Below are positions 8,770 through 18,060 of a stretch of DNA of 64,000 bases, piece by piece. Under the pieces are notes generated by a model, which was given only the letters and a program-made list of their open reading frames with translations, made no database searches and was not told the origin of the DNA. The stretch is from assembly GCF_009738225.1 (NCBI RefSeq), contig NZ_CP018187.1:1684501-1748500 (forward strand). Reading direction: 5' to 3'. Numbering within the stretch: the first letter of the stretch is position 1; each line of letters begins with the position of its first letter. The position numbers and the translations under genes are program-made. Origin of the DNA: Streptococcus salivarius. GTDB lineage: Bacteria; Bacillota; Bacilli; Lactobacillales; Streptococcaceae.

Positions 8770-9429
8770 ATGACATTTGAGAAAAACATCCCAAACGCCA
8801 CTGCCAAACGTCTCTCTCTCTACTATCGTATTTTCAAACGATTCCATCGTGAAAATATCGATAAAGCAAGCTCTAAACAAATTGCTGAAGCGATTGGGAT
8901 TGACCCTGCTACTGTTCGTCGTGACTTCTCCTATTTTGGTGAGCTAGGTCGCCGTGGTTTTGGTTATGACGTAAACAAGCTGATGACATTTTTCGCTGAA
9001 CTCCTAAATGACAATGCGACTACCAAGGTACTCCTCGTAGGTGTTGGGAATGTTGGGCGTGCCCTCCTCCACTACCGTTTTCAAGAGCGTAACCGCATGC
9101 AGCTGGTCATGGCTTTTGATACAGACGATAACGAATTGGTTGGAACTCAAACCGAGGACAAGATTCCTATCTATGGGATTTCCCAGATTAAGGACAAGAT
9201 TGCCCAAGAAGATATCAAAACAGCCATCCTGACAGTGCCATCAGTTAAGGCCCAGGAGGTGGCTGATCTTTTGGTTGATGCCGGAATTGAAGGCATTCTC
9301 TGTTTCTCTCCGGTCAACCTCAATCTTCCACGCCATGTGGTAGTCCAATACGTAGACTTGACTAGCGAACTACAAACCCTACTCTATTTCATGAAAGAAG
9401 AAGAAAAATCAAGGAGAAACAATGACTAA
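8770..9429 (+). CDS. rex: Redox-sensing transcriptional repressor Rex
   Basis: Senses the NADH/NAD ratio and represses fermentation and redox genes when NADH is low. The 219-residue protein has an N-terminal winged helix ([55 protein letters not shown]) and a Rossmann domain with [18 protein letters not shown]. The ATG at 8770 has AAAGAAAGGA upstream. The last eight bases overlap the following amidotransferase gene. A Rex-like operator overlaps the promoter. Confidence 0.95.
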   Translation: MTFEKNIPNATAKRLSLYYRIFKRFHRENIDKASSKQIAEAIGIDPATVRRDFSYFGELGRRGFGYDVNKLMTFFAELLNDNATTKVLLVGVGNVGRALLHYRFQERNRMQLVMAFDTDDNELVGTQTEDKIPIYGISQIKDKIAQEDIKTAILTVPSVKAQEVADLLVDAGIEGILCFSPVNLNLPRHVVVQYVDLTSELQTLLYFMKEEEKSRRNND

Positions 9430-10117
9430 ACCAATTATCGGAATCACTGCCAATGTAAGGCCTAATCCAGCCCATGAAGACATCAACTGGTCCTATGCCC
9501 CATCTGGCTTTGTAGAAGGAGTTCAAAGAGCCGGTGGCCTAGCAATCCTACTACCAGTATCCGATCCTTCGGAAGCCAAGAACTACATCTCCATGATTGA
9601 TAAGCTTATCCTGATCGGTGGGCAAAACGTTGACCCTAAATTCTACAACGAAGAGAACCATGCCAGTGAAGATGACTTCTTCCTCGAACGGGATATCTTT
9701 GAAATGGCACTCATCGAGGAAGCCACTAAGCAGAAGAAACCCATCTTTTCAATCTGTCGTGGAACCCAACTCATGAACGTCGCACTAGGTGGTAGCCTCC
9801 ATCAAGATATTGAGCATCACTGGCAGGACAAGCCGTCTGATTACCTCTACCATGAGATGATTGTTGATGAGAACAGTAAGTTGGCAGAAATCTACGGACG
9901 TGAAACCTCTATCAACTCCTTCCACCATCAAAGTATCAAACATTTGGCCTCTGACCTTCGTGTCATTGCGCGTGACCCTGAGGACAACACCGTCGAAGCC
10001 GTTGAGTCAAATAGTCCAGACCTTCGTTTCCTTGGTGTACAGTGGCACCCAGAGCTTCTCCTAGACAAACGCGAAGAAGACCTCAAACTCTTTGAATACG
10101 TCGTTAACGAACTTTAA
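9422..10117 (+). CDS. Class-I glutamine amidotransferase-like hydrolase (PuuD/peptidase C26 family)
   Basis: A 231-residue stand-alone class-I amidotransferase fold of the gamma-glutamyl-gamma-aminobutyrate hydrolase (peptidase C26) family, which cleaves gamma-glutamyl bonds. The nucleophile elbow is [15 protein letters not shown] and the catalytic His-Glu is in [10 protein letters not shown]; the N-terminus [12 protein letters not shown] is typical. It overlaps the end of rex by eight bases, so translation is coupled, a streptococcal arrangement. The substrate is unknown; a polyamine role is not supported by neighbours. A strong terminator follows. Confidence 0.85.
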   Translation: MTKPIIGITANVRPNPAHEDINWSYAPSGFVEGVQRAGGLAILLPVSDPSEAKNYISMIDKLILIGGQNVDPKFYNEENHASEDDFFLERDIFEMALIEEATKQKKPIFSICRGTQLMNVALGGSLHQDIEHHWQDKPSDYLYHEMIVDENSKLAEIYGRETSINSFHHQSIKHLASDLRVIARDPEDNTVEAVESNSPDLRFLGVQWHPELLLDKREEDLKLFEYVVNEL

Positions 10118-10147
10118 AAGCAACTGAGACTGTACTCAGTTGCTTTT
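10116..10147 (+). terminator. Terminator between the rex operon and radC
   Basis: Perfect 13-bp stem (10116-10128 with 10135-10147, core GCAACTGAG/CTCAGTTGC) with six-base loop. A-rich and T-rich flanks allow termination on both strands, serving rex-amidotransferase and convergent radC. Confidence 0.9.
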
Positions 10148-10174
10148 CTCTTGTCTTTATCACATTGGTTCAAC

Positions 10175-10861
10175 CTAAAGATCAAAATCCTCCCTCTCCT
10201 CACGAAAGGAATAATAGGTTGATTTTCCAACAATCAGATGATCAAGCAGACAAATCCCTAAGTCATCACAGGACCGCTTAATCTTTTGAGTAAAATCAAT
10301 ATCATTACGACTAGGATAGGCTTCCCCCGAAGGATGATTGTGAACCACAATCAAAGACGTTGCCATCAGATGGCAGGCATAATGTAAAATCTCACGTGGC
10401 TCAGCAATCGAACGACGGACCCCACCAATAAAGACTGTCTTCTGCTGAATAATACGATTCTGCGTATCCAAATAGATAGCCACCAGATGTTCCTGAGGCT
10501 TGTCCCCAATATCCAACATCATACGACGGGCCACCTGCTGACTGGACATAATCTGCTCGGAACGAGCCAACTCAGCCTTCTCAATCCGCTTAGCCAACTC
10601 CACCATAGCCTTGAGCTCAATAGACTTCACACGCCCAATACCAGGAATCTTCTGAAGCTCATTCAGGGACAAACGAGACAAATCCGCCAAACTCGTCATC
10701 CCTTTCAAAATACGATTGGCCATCGATAGAACCGACTCAGACTTAGTCCCTGTCCGCAGCACTATCGCCAACAACTCCTGATCCGATAAAACCTCTGCTC
10801 CCTTTTGTAAAAGCCGCTCACGAGGCAAAAGCCCCGACTCCTCAGCTACAATACTATACAT
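10175..10861 (-). CDS. radC: RadC family JAB/MPN-domain protein
   Basis: A 228-residue RadC (DUF2466): N-terminal helix-hairpin-helix region (LQKIPGIGRVKSIELKAMVELAKR) and a C-terminal JAMM metalloprotease-like domain with VVHNHPSGEAYPSRND. Its role is unclear; in streptococci the gene is induced in competence but is not needed for repair. The start at 10861 is nine bases after AGGAGG, which forms the 3' arm of a hairpin. The hairpin loop and its flank contain TACGAATA, the SigX (ComX) promoter box, which fits competence control. It faces the rex operon across a shared terminator. Confidence 0.93.
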   Translation of the reverse strand: MYSIVAEESGLLPRERLLQKGAEVLSDQELLAIVLRTGTKSESVLSMANRILKGMTSLADLSRLSLNELQKIPGIGRVKSIELKAMVELAKRIEKAELARSEQIMSSQQVARRMMLDIGDKPQEHLVAIYLDTQNRIIQQKTVFIGGVRRSIAEPREILHYACHLMATSLIVVHNHPSGEAYPSRNDIDFTQKIKRSCDDLGICLLDHLIVGKSTYYSFREEREDFDL

Positions 10862-10864
10862 AAG

Positions 10865-10900
10865 AAAAAACCTCCTACTTACATATTCGTAAGTGGGAGG
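10865..10900 (-). terminator. Terminator of the rgp operon overlapping the radC ribosome site
   Basis: Minus-strand 12-bp stem with one mismatch (arms 10889-10900 and 10871-10882, loop 10883-10888) is followed by T6 at 10865-10870. It lies seven bases after the rgpF stop. The 3' arm ends in AGGAGG, the radC ribosome-binding site. Confidence 0.82.
10884..10891 (-). promoter_or_regulatory. SigX (ComX) box of radC
   Basis: Exact TACGAATA on the minus strand, 23-30 bases before the radC ATG. It matches the consensus combox recognised by the competence sigma factor; radC is a known member of the streptococcal SigX regulon. Confidence 0.8.
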
Positions 10901-10906
10901 GGGAAG

Positions 10907-12550
10907 TTAAACAGCTGAAGATTTTTTTAAACCTAACTTCTTTAACAAGGCTTTTCGATATGCTGAAAATTTACTCTTTAAGGTCAGTGGTTCTGCCACC
11001 TGTGACATTTCAATAAGATGAATCTTATACCGTTCTGCAAAAGATATTTCCTCTGAAGCAATAATACGATAATCAATTCCTACATCCCAGGCTTTTCGAT
11101 AGAAAAGATAAGGGAGAGTATTTTCGTCAAAGTCATAGAAAATATGCTCATCCTTTAGAATAATGTTTTTCAGAAAATCTTTTGACAGCCACATAAAACC
11201 TTGAAAAACATGAAGCGAATGATTGATTACTTTTCGACATTCGTTAGTTAATTTAACTGTCTGTTCTTGATTTAAAGTATCAATTGCATCCGTCCAATAG
11301 AGTTCTTTTGACAAATCAGCAAAAATAAGTCCAACCTCTGGAAAATGGTCAAAGATTGATACTACCTTCTCTTCATCTGATAGCATATCCACAAGAGCAT
11401 GTCTTGTAGTTTCATCAACAAGTTTACCTTCATTTCCAAAGGCTTCTGTGTGGAAATGCCCAACAAAGTCATAATCACAAAGCTTAGAAGCCAAGGAAAC
11501 CAAGGCATGATAATGATTATCAAACCGTTGTGAGATTATATGAAATCTATCTTTATCAAAACTATTTAATAAGGTATTCTCAACTTCATTTTTATCTAAA
11601 TGACTTGATAAAGTGAAAAAATAGAAAGCAGATAACTTACTATCAAAAAATACTTTCAGTCTCTCAAGGTCGCTAATGTGCACATGGATAGCTATACGAT
11701 ACTTATGCTTGCTTAAGGTTTTAAAAGAAGGGCCAATAATTTTCTCATCTAAAATGACTAAACTGTCAGGGGAATGGTAACGATTTAGATGTGACTTAAT
11801 TAGTGCTACTGGATATGTTGATAGGTTAGCAAGATAGTCTAAAAGTAACCTTCCCTTTTTTTCATTGTCGGTAAAAGCTTTTAGTTTAATGAATGGTACC
11901 TTATGCTCAAGGGTACTTATTGGTCTGTAGTAAGAAAAGTCAGGATGAATTAGATCTTCCGCCTCTGATTCAATGGTATTAAAGACAGCATCATAACGAT
12001 AACCCGCCTCAGTAAGAACACTGGTAACCCTAGTTTCGTAATTGTCAATAACATCTTGAACATCAGTAAAAGTCTTTATAGAAGTCCAAAATTTCTGAAA
12101 GACTTCCGAAGCGACAACATGATTTTTGAAAGATATAAAATAACTTTGCAAATGCTCTTCGAAATATTTGGTCTTTCTAAAATTCGTCATCCCCCAAAAA
12201 TCAACATTCTGGCGTTGTTCAAAACTTTCAACTAGGTCAGATATATCCCATATAGGGCCAAAGCAAGTATCATTCATGAGTGTAACCGAATCGAAGTCTA
12301 TTAAATGTTCGAATCCAATATGAGCCATACCATCTCTCCAAGCTGCAAAATCAAAGCCCAGATTCTCTCTCTGGATAACTTCATCTATGCCAAGCTCTTT
12401 GAGAGTTAATGTTGCCGATTCCGTTAGTTGACTATTTGAAATCACAATAAGTTTAGAAAAAAGTGGTCGAAGTTGCTCCAATTGGTAGAGCACATGACCA
12501 CTTAATTCGTCGTACTTATTATAATGAACATACAATAAGAGACGTTTCAT
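10907..12550 (-). CDS. rgpF: Rhamnan synthesis protein RgpF
   Basis: A 547-residue RgpF-family glycosyltransferase, thought to add rhamnose while the cell-wall rhamnan backbone is built on the cytoplasmic face. Family blocks seen: LLLYVHYNKYDELSGHVLYQ, ENLGFDFAAWRDGM, VTLMNDTCFGPI, VDFWGMTNF and LQSYFISFK in the N-terminal half. A second part carries a further transferase-like segment (VGHFHTEAFGNEGKLVD). It follows rgpD directly (next base), with no rgpE between, unlike the rgpD-E-F order known from S. mutans. Last gene of the rgpA-B-C-D-F operon; a terminator follows at once. Confidence 0.92.
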   Translation of the reverse strand: MKRLLLYVHYNKYDELSGHVLYQLEQLRPLFSKLIVISNSQLTESATLTLKELGIDEVIQRENLGFDFAAWRDGMAHIGFEHLIDFDSVTLMNDTCFGPIWDISDLVESFEQRQNVDFWGMTNFRKTKYFEEHLQSYFISFKNHVVASEVFQKFWTSIKTFTDVQDVIDNYETRVTSVLTEAGYRYDAVFNTIESEAEDLIHPDFSYYRPISTLEHKVPFIKLKAFTDNEKKGRLLLDYLANLSTYPVALIKSHLNRYHSPDSLVILDEKIIGPSFKTLSKHKYRIAIHVHISDLERLKVFFDSKLSAFYFFTLSSHLDKNEVENTLLNSFDKDRFHIISQRFDNHYHALVSLASKLCDYDFVGHFHTEAFGNEGKLVDETTRHALVDMLSDEEKVVSIFDHFPEVGLIFADLSKELYWTDAIDTLNQEQTVKLTNECRKVINHSLHVFQGFMWLSKDFLKNIILKDEHIFYDFDENTLPYLFYRKAWDVGIDYRIIASEEISFAERYKIHLIEMSQVAEPLTLKSKFSAYRKALLKKLGLKKSSAV

Positions 12551-13753
12551 TTATTCTTGAATCTCCCATTTTCCATTTCTCTGAACCATTCCGGTTGCAG
12601 AATCTTTAGCAGACTTATCATCATCTTCAATATCAGTTCGATTCAAGAGAATAACTGGTGAGTTATCTGAATCAGCAAAAGCAATCATCTGATCCTCTTT
12701 ATCTCGAACAGAAACCTGAAGCTTAAGCTTAATGTTATTAAGATGGGCAAGACTACATTTATATGTGAGTGTTTTTCTTCCAGAACCACTCGTTTTATTG
12801 TCCATGGAATTGTCATTATAAATCCAGATACCACGGTCAATATCTGTCAATGAAAAGGCAATATAGGTCTCAATATCCTCATTGACATCATATGAAATCT
12901 CAAATGAAATATCTTGGTCAGGACTGACAATATTGTCATTCAAGAGTTTTACTTGTAAATCAGTGATTTTAGGATTTTCAACAACAACGTCGTCGTTTGA
13001 AACCTTTTGACCAGCAGCATTATCAAAACTATATTGGTTAGCAACTTCGTCTGGATCACCAACCACTTTTACCAAACCATGTTCAATTAAAACTGCTTTA
13101 TTACAGTATTTTTTAACTGCTGACATGTCATGGGTAACTAAGATAGTTGTCTTTCCAGATTGCTTACGTTCCATGAAATAATCATTACACTTACGTTGGA
13201 AGGCCTCGTCACCTACGGCTAAGACTTCATCCAAGATAAGGATATCACCTTGAGCCTTGATAGCCACTGAAAAGGCCAGACGAACCTGCATACCACTTGA
13301 GTAGTTCTTCAACTTTTGATTCATGAAATCATGGAGTTCAGCAAAGTCTACAATGTCATCATACATGGCATCCACTTCTTCCGTTGAAAAGCCAAGCATA
13401 GCACCATTCATATAGACATTCTCACGACCAGTCAATTCGGGGTTAAACCCAACTCCAAGTTCAATGAAAGATACTAACTTACCATCAATTGTAACTTTAC
13501 CTTTCTCCGGAACATAAATCTCAGAAATAATTTTTAAAAGCGTTGACTTACCAGAACCATTACGTCCAACAATTCCATAGAAATCACCCTTTTCAACTTC
13601 AAATGAAATATCTTTTAAGACATGTTGTTCAGTATACCCTTTAATTCCTTTAAAGCGATTGACTAGAGTCGTTCTCAAACTCTGACTCGCCTCAGTTGGT
13701 AATTTAAAATACTTACTTACATGATCTACTTTTACAGCAATATTATTTGACAT
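12551..13753 (-). CDS. rgpD: Polysaccharide ABC exporter, ATP-binding protein RgpD
   Basis: ATPase of the RgpCD (Wzm/Wzt-type) exporter that moves the lipid-linked rhamnan across the membrane. The 400-residue protein has Walker A GIVGRNGSGKSTLLK, signature YSSGMQVRLAFSVAI and Walker B ILILDEVLAVGDEAF in the first 240 residues. A C-terminal extension of about 150 residues, starting near NPKITDLQVKLL, resembles the Wzt carbohydrate-recognition domain. Its start overlaps the rgpC stop by one base. Confidence 0.94.
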   Translation of the reverse strand: MSNNIAVKVDHVSKYFKLPTEASQSLRTTLVNRFKGIKGYTEQHVLKDISFEVEKGDFYGIVGRNGSGKSTLLKIISEIYVPEKGKVTIDGKLVSFIELGVGFNPELTGRENVYMNGAMLGFSTEEVDAMYDDIVDFAELHDFMNQKLKNYSSGMQVRLAFSVAIKAQGDILILDEVLAVGDEAFQRKCNDYFMERKQSGKTTILVTHDMSAVKKYCNKAVLIEHGLVKVVGDPDEVANQYSFDNAAGQKVSNDDVVVENPKITDLQVKLLNDNIVSPDQDISFEISYDVNEDIETYIAFSLTDIDRGIWIYNDNSMDNKTSGSGRKTLTYKCSLAHLNNIKLKLQVSVRDKEDQMIAFADSDNSPVILLNRTDIEDDDKSAKDSATGMVQRNGKWEIQE

Positions 13754-14559
13754 TATAGAATCTCCGCAAATCGTTTAGCATTTCGATTAAAGACAAGGAA
13801 ACCAATGATAAAAATCACTACAGGAATCGCATAAGGAATAAAAGCAATCAACTTATTGTTAATAATATCCCATCCTCTTGGGTTAACTGGGTCAATGATA
13901 AAATGACGCATATCCTGTAAAATCTGAGCGATTGGATTCAACATCATAATCTTTGCAACAAACTCTTGATTTCTTTGAATAAGATAAGTGATTGAGTAGA
14001 TAATTGGACTTGCATACATACCAGCTTGAAGTACTACTTCCCAAACTGGACCAATATCACGGTATTTAACAAAGAGTGCTGATAAAATAAAAGCAACTCC
14101 CATTGCCATCAATAGCACCTCAATAAAGAGAGGAATGATAACCAAAGTATTGAAACCAATCGGAACATGGTTAATCAAGGCAAATACGAAAACAACCACT
14201 AGGTTAATCAAGAAATTAATCGCTGCTCCTAGCACAGAAGAGATAACGATTGTTTGCTTTGGAAAGTTAAGCTTACGTAAGAGGTCTCCTCGTGAAACAA
14301 TGGAAAGCATCCCCATATTGGTAGCCTCTGTAAAGAAGCCCCAAAAAATCATAGCCAAAAGCAAGCCTACTGCATAGTGTGGTGTCCCATCATCAAATCT
14401 CAAGAAACGAACAAAGACAAGGTACATAATTGTAAACATCATCAAAGGTTTCAAAATAGACCAAAGATAACCAATGAAAGAACCTTGATAACGCAATTTA
14501 AAATCCGTTTTAATCAGTTCCTTAAGTAAAATCCTATTTTTCTGACTAAAGAAATTCAT
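13753..14559 (-). CDS. rgpC: Polysaccharide ABC exporter, permease RgpC
   Basis: ABC-2 type membrane protein (268 residues, six hydrophobic segments) that forms the channel for export of the rhamnose polysaccharide with RgpD. The start FFSQKNRILLKELIKTDFKLRY leads into YLWSILKPLMMFTIMYLVF, the usual first segment of Wzm-like permeases. It starts directly after rgpB and ends in the rgpD start codon, so all are translationally coupled. Confidence 0.94.
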   Translation of the reverse strand: MNFFSQKNRILLKELIKTDFKLRYQGSFIGYLWSILKPLMMFTIMYLVFVRFLRFDDGTPHYAVGLLLAMIFWGFFTEATNMGMLSIVSRGDLLRKLNFPKQTIVISSVLGAAINFLINLVVVFVFALINHVPIGFNTLVIIPLFIEVLLMAMGVAFILSALFVKYRDIGPVWEVVLQAGMYASPIIYSITYLIQRNQEFVAKIMMLNPIAQILQDMRHFIIDPVNPRGWDIINNKLIAFIPYAIPVVIFIIGFLVFNRNAKRFAEIL

Positions 14560-15498
14560 TTAGTCCTCCTTATACATGAATTTTGTCAAAATCAAACTCG
14601 TAAATACAAAGGTATGAAAAGCCCTGTTTTTACGATAACCATATGTTTTCAAACGATGATAACGCTCTCTCAACCCTTGATCCATAATAGTCACAAAGTT
14701 TTCAACCAACTCCCTACTTTTAGTATCCAGTGGCAAAGAAAGAAGGTTTTCTGCCTGACTCTGACTAGCCTTGATCAACTTCCAGTATTTATTAAATAAA
14801 GTCTGAGGTCGAATCCAATTCTGCATACGTTTCCGAAGAGTTCTAGCACCTAAAACATTATCTGCGTGCTGACGGTAAAGCTCTGTTGGCTGATCAATAT
14901 AGACCAGATGACCAAATGCTGAAGCAAGCAAACCTAAATACCAGTCATGCATCAGAAGCTCATTAGGTTCCTCGCCAGTCCATAATTCGGCTAGAGCATG
15001 ATTAATTAGCGACACACCTCCAGTAACGGTGTTTTCTGTCATTTCTTGAACCAACTTAGTATTAGCATGGTCAGATTGAGTACGAATCATACTCTCATGA
15101 AGCACCTCTAAATCTTGGTTCACAACCTTTAAATCCGTGTATACCAAAAGTGGTTTATCAGATGGGTATCTACTCGCTTCCTCAAGCTGAAGAGATAGCT
15201 TATCAGGTAACCAAGTATCATCCTGGTCCGAGAAAAGATAGTAGTCAGATTCTTGATACTTCAAAAGCGTAAAGAAACTCTTTATTACACCTAAATTTTC
15301 AGTTTGATCAGGATTGATAAAAGTAATGCGATCATCTTCTAAAGCGAAACGTTTGATAATCTCTCTCGTTTTATCTTTAGAACCATCATCACGAATTAAC
15401 AAGGTCCAATCAGTATAAGTTTGCTGCTGAATACTTTCAATTTGCTCCGCTAAAAAGTTCTCGCCATTATAAGTAGACATGAGAATAGTTACTTTCAT
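14560..15498 (-). CDS. rgpB: Rhamnosyltransferase RgpB (GT2)
   Basis: Family-2 glycosyltransferase, 312 residues, with the nucleotide-binding N-terminus VTILMSTYNGENFLAEQIES, IRDDGSKDKT and the metal motif YLFSDQDDTWLPDKL. By position and similarity it is RgpB, which extends the rhamnan backbone from dTDP-rhamnose after RgpA. It overlaps the rgpA stop by four bases and directly precedes rgpC. Confidence 0.9.
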   Translation of the reverse strand: MKVTILMSTYNGENFLAEQIESIQQQTYTDWTLLIRDDGSKDKTREIIKRFALEDDRITFINPDQTENLGVIKSFFTLLKYQESDYYLFSDQDDTWLPDKLSLQLEEASRYPSDKPLLVYTDLKVVNQDLEVLHESMIRTQSDHANTKLVQEMTENTVTGGVSLINHALAELWTGEEPNELLMHDWYLGLLASAFGHLVYIDQPTELYRQHADNVLGARTLRKRMQNWIRPQTLFNKYWKLIKASQSQAENLLSLPLDTKSRELVENFVTIMDQGLRERYHRLKTYGYRKNRAFHTFVFTSLILTKFMYKED

Positions 15499-16643
15499 GA
15501 TAAAAATAGCTCCTCGTATTCACCCACGATTTTTTCCCAGGTGTAATTTTCTTTCATATTTGCTTTAGCAGCATTTCCCAAGTCCTCAAACGACACTTGA
15601 CCATCTACAGAATCGATAAGCTGAGACAAATTCCCATCCTCTTTATTCCAATACAAGGCAGTCTCTTGAGCAACCTGGTGGTTAAAGTCTACATTATAAA
15701 TAAGGTTGAGGTCCGTTTGAGCCAAGGCCTCTAATAAGCCCGGATTCGTTCCACCTACTTCGTGTCCATGAATATAAGCAAAGGCTTGGTTGCGAATATA
15801 CTTAAGCAAATCCTGATCATAGACAGTACCCACAAACTTCACACGTTTATCTTTATCAAATCCTGTAATCTGTCGTAGCTCATCAAAGTAAGCATTTCCT
15901 TCATGATTACAGATGATAACAAGATCACGCTCTGTAGAGGACTTCATAAATTCACGAATCGCAATTTCGTAATTGTTTTCAGGAACAAATCGACCCAATA
16001 TCAAATAGTAATCTTTTTCTTGAGTCTGCCATTTCTGATACCAATCTCGAACAGGGTCATCCTCAGCAGTCAAAGTCGTCTTAGATAAATCAGTTCCATA
16101 AGCAATGAAAGTCGTTCTAGCCCACGGATAGGTATTTTGAATATAGGTCTCAATACCTCGGTTATCAGAAATAATTAAGTTCGCATACTTTGTCATCTCT
16201 TTTTCAGAGTATTTGAGATAACTTTGAACAGGTTTAGACCACTTAGCACGTTTCCATTCCAAACCGTCAGGATTGACTAGCAAAATCCCACAAACGGACT
16301 GAATTTTCTTGGCAAAATGAACAATGAAGGCACCAATGGTATTTCCTAAAATATAGAAAATTGGGGATTGAATTCCCTCTTTTTTAATAAGTTTCAAGCT
16401 ATAATTGATAGCCATCATATCGTAAGCTATGACACGCGCAGGACCTAGCTTTGGAGGATTGACCGTAAAACAATCCGCACCCTTATAGTCAAAATGGTTG
16501 CCAGTACTTTCGTCAGATAAGCAAGCCACGTGATAACGTATAGCAGGTGATACCTTATGAGAAATCAATTTTTCAACAAATGTCTCGAAACCACCATATT
16601 GAGCAGGCAAACCTCTACTACCTATGATAAAAATATCCTTCAA
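15495..16643 (-). CDS. rgpA: Rhamnosyltransferase RgpA (DUF1972/GT4)
   Basis: A 382-residue GT4-type transferase with the DUF1972 N-terminus IFIIGSRGLPAQYGGFETFVE and a donor-site block HEVGGTNPGLLEALAQTD. RgpA adds the first rhamnose to the undecaprenyl-linked GlcNAc primer. The start codon is TTG at 16643 with GGAGG seven bases upstream; there is no nearby ATG. It is the first gene of rgpA-B-C-D-F and has its own promoter and a terminator upstream, which separates it from the variable genes. Confidence 0.92.
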   Translation of the reverse strand: MKDIFIIGSRGLPAQYGGFETFVEKLISHKVSPAIRYHVACLSDESTGNHFDYKGADCFTVNPPKLGPARVIAYDMMAINYSLKLIKKEGIQSPIFYILGNTIGAFIVHFAKKIQSVCGILLVNPDGLEWKRAKWSKPVQSYLKYSEKEMTKYANLIISDNRGIETYIQNTYPWARTTFIAYGTDLSKTTLTAEDDPVRDWYQKWQTQEKDYYLILGRFVPENNYEIAIREFMKSSTERDLVIICNHEGNAYFDELRQITGFDKDKRVKFVGTVYDQDLLKYIRNQAFAYIHGHEVGGTNPGLLEALAQTDLNLIYNVDFNHQVAQETALYWNKEDGNLSQLIDSVDGQVSFEDLGNAAKANMKENYTWEKIVGEYEELFLS

Positions 16644-16700
16644 AGTTTACCTCCATTCGTCACATCTCTCAAATACACAGAATTATACATAGTAGCTTTT

Positions 16701-16728
16701 ATTATACCATTTTGGAAGGTATTTTGCA
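16701..16728 (-). promoter_or_regulatory. Promoter of the rgpA-B-C-D-F operon
   Basis: Minus strand: -35-like TGCAAA (16723-16728), 16-base spacer ending in TGG, -10 TATAAT (16701-16706). A second TATAAT-like box lies 19 bases downstream. Confidence 0.62.
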
Positions 16729-16752
16729 TGATTGGACAGAAAGAGTAAAACA

Positions 16753-16778
16753 AAAAGGCCAGTCAAAAACGGCCTTTT
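16753..16778 (-). terminator. Terminator after the GT4 gene
   Basis: Stem AAAAGGCC/GGCCTTTT with a ten-base loop, about 30 bases after the GT4 stop; nearly symmetric, so active on either strand. Confidence 0.78.
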
Positions 16779-16809
16779 CATTCTTAATCATAGATAACGA
16801 GATTTTACC

Positions 16810-18057
16810 TTAATTCATTTTTTTAAGCTGAAATAATTTTTTCACAGCAGATTTTACACTCTTTGTTAGAGCTTTTCGGCTGTTTAAAAAATCGATATCT
16901 TTCTGAGTTACTTTTTTATGACGCAATTCATCGCCCTCAATCTTTTCAGTAATATTAGCATAAACACTCTCAAGAGAATATCTCTCTTTTAAACTTGGAA
17001 CAGCTTGCACTGCTTCAAGTTTCTCTTGGTCAAATCCATCAAGGACCTCTGAAATCATTCTAGTTAAGGCATCCAAATCACCCAAAGGGTAGATATGACC
17101 TTGCTCGTTCATATATTCGAAAGCAGATTTATGTCCCGCATTATCTGATAAAATTGTTGGAATACCATTTAAAACAGATTCTACGTAAACGAGACCAAAC
17201 GTTTCCATACTAGACGGAAAAACAGCTAAATCCTTATCAGTAATCTCTGACCAAGGATCATCTAAATACCCCAAAAATGAGACATTTTTCAAATCGTTCT
17301 CTGCGATATAATCATCACAGAGTTGTTTGTAATCCTCATCCCATGCACCTAAAAATACAAGTTCAGTTCCTGCTAAATCAAGCATCTGAAAAGCTTTTAT
17401 TAACTCAAGCTGATTCTTTCTCTGAGTCAAGCGTCCAACTGAAACGATACGATGTTGATTATTGGATTCAGTTTTTACTCCTTCTTTAGGTTCAATTTGA
17501 GTATAAGGTGCGAAGGAATAAATCTTCCTATTTGGAAAACACTTTTCTAAATCCTCGGTCAAAGCTCCTGTGACAGCAAAGATTTCATCAGAAAACGTGT
17601 CTATAAAGTCTAGTTTTTCTTTATAGTAACCGAACTCCCCCTCAGGAAATTCATGAATCAACCAAAAATGTTTGACATGCTCAAAAGCTGTAGCAAGTGC
17701 TCCTTGAAAAACATTGACTGTATTACTGATAACGAGGTCCACCTTGTTATCTACAATAATATTTCGAATATCTTTGACATTCTTATTATAAGAATTTACT
17801 CGCAAAAAATGATTGCCTGGCGAACCACCCGGTGCTTCTTCCCACCACCATTTGACAGCTGAAAGACCGTGGGTTTCAATCCCTGCCTTCTGAAGTTCTA
17901 TTTGATACTCCTCTTGGGATGGAACTTTATAATCAGGAAAAACGTTTAATACACGATATCCTTTTTTCACAAGAAATTTCATAAGATTGACAATCGAGAT
18001 TTCAGCACCATTATCTAGAGTTCCTGTTGGAGAAATAAATAAAATTGTTTTAGTCAT
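16810..18057 (-). CDS. Glycosyltransferase family 4 protein of the polysaccharide locus
   Basis: A 415-residue GT4: N-terminal glycine-rich start ILFISPTGTLDNGAEISIVNLM, then a C-terminal donor domain with IVSVGRLTQRKNQLELIKAF, VFPSSMETFGLVYVESVLNGIPTI cut by the ExxxxxxE pattern, and a basic C-terminal tail that may touch the membrane. It probably adds a sugar to the Rgp side chain or backbone; donor and linkage are unknown. Third gene after the GT2-RgpF-GT4 fusion and the DUF2142 protein (three-base gap), and ends at a terminator before rgpA. Confidence 0.85.
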   Translation of the reverse strand: MTKTILFISPTGTLDNGAEISIVNLMKFLVKKGYRVLNVFPDYKVPSQEEYQIELQKAGIETHGLSAVKWWWEEAPGGSPGNHFLRVNSYNKNVKDIRNIIVDNKVDLVISNTVNVFQGALATAFEHVKHFWLIHEFPEGEFGYYKEKLDFIDTFSDEIFAVTGALTEDLEKCFPNRKIYSFAPYTQIEPKEGVKTESNNQHRIVSVGRLTQRKNQLELIKAFQMLDLAGTELVFLGAWDEDYKQLCDDYIAENDLKNVSFLGYLDDPWSEITDKDLAVFPSSMETFGLVYVESVLNGIPTILSDNAGHKSAFEYMNEQGHIYPLGDLDALTRMISEVLDGFDQEKLEAVQAVPSLKERYSLESVYANITEKIEGDELRHKKVTQKDIDFLNSRKALTKSVKSAVKKLFQLKKMN

Positions 18058-18060
18058 AAA

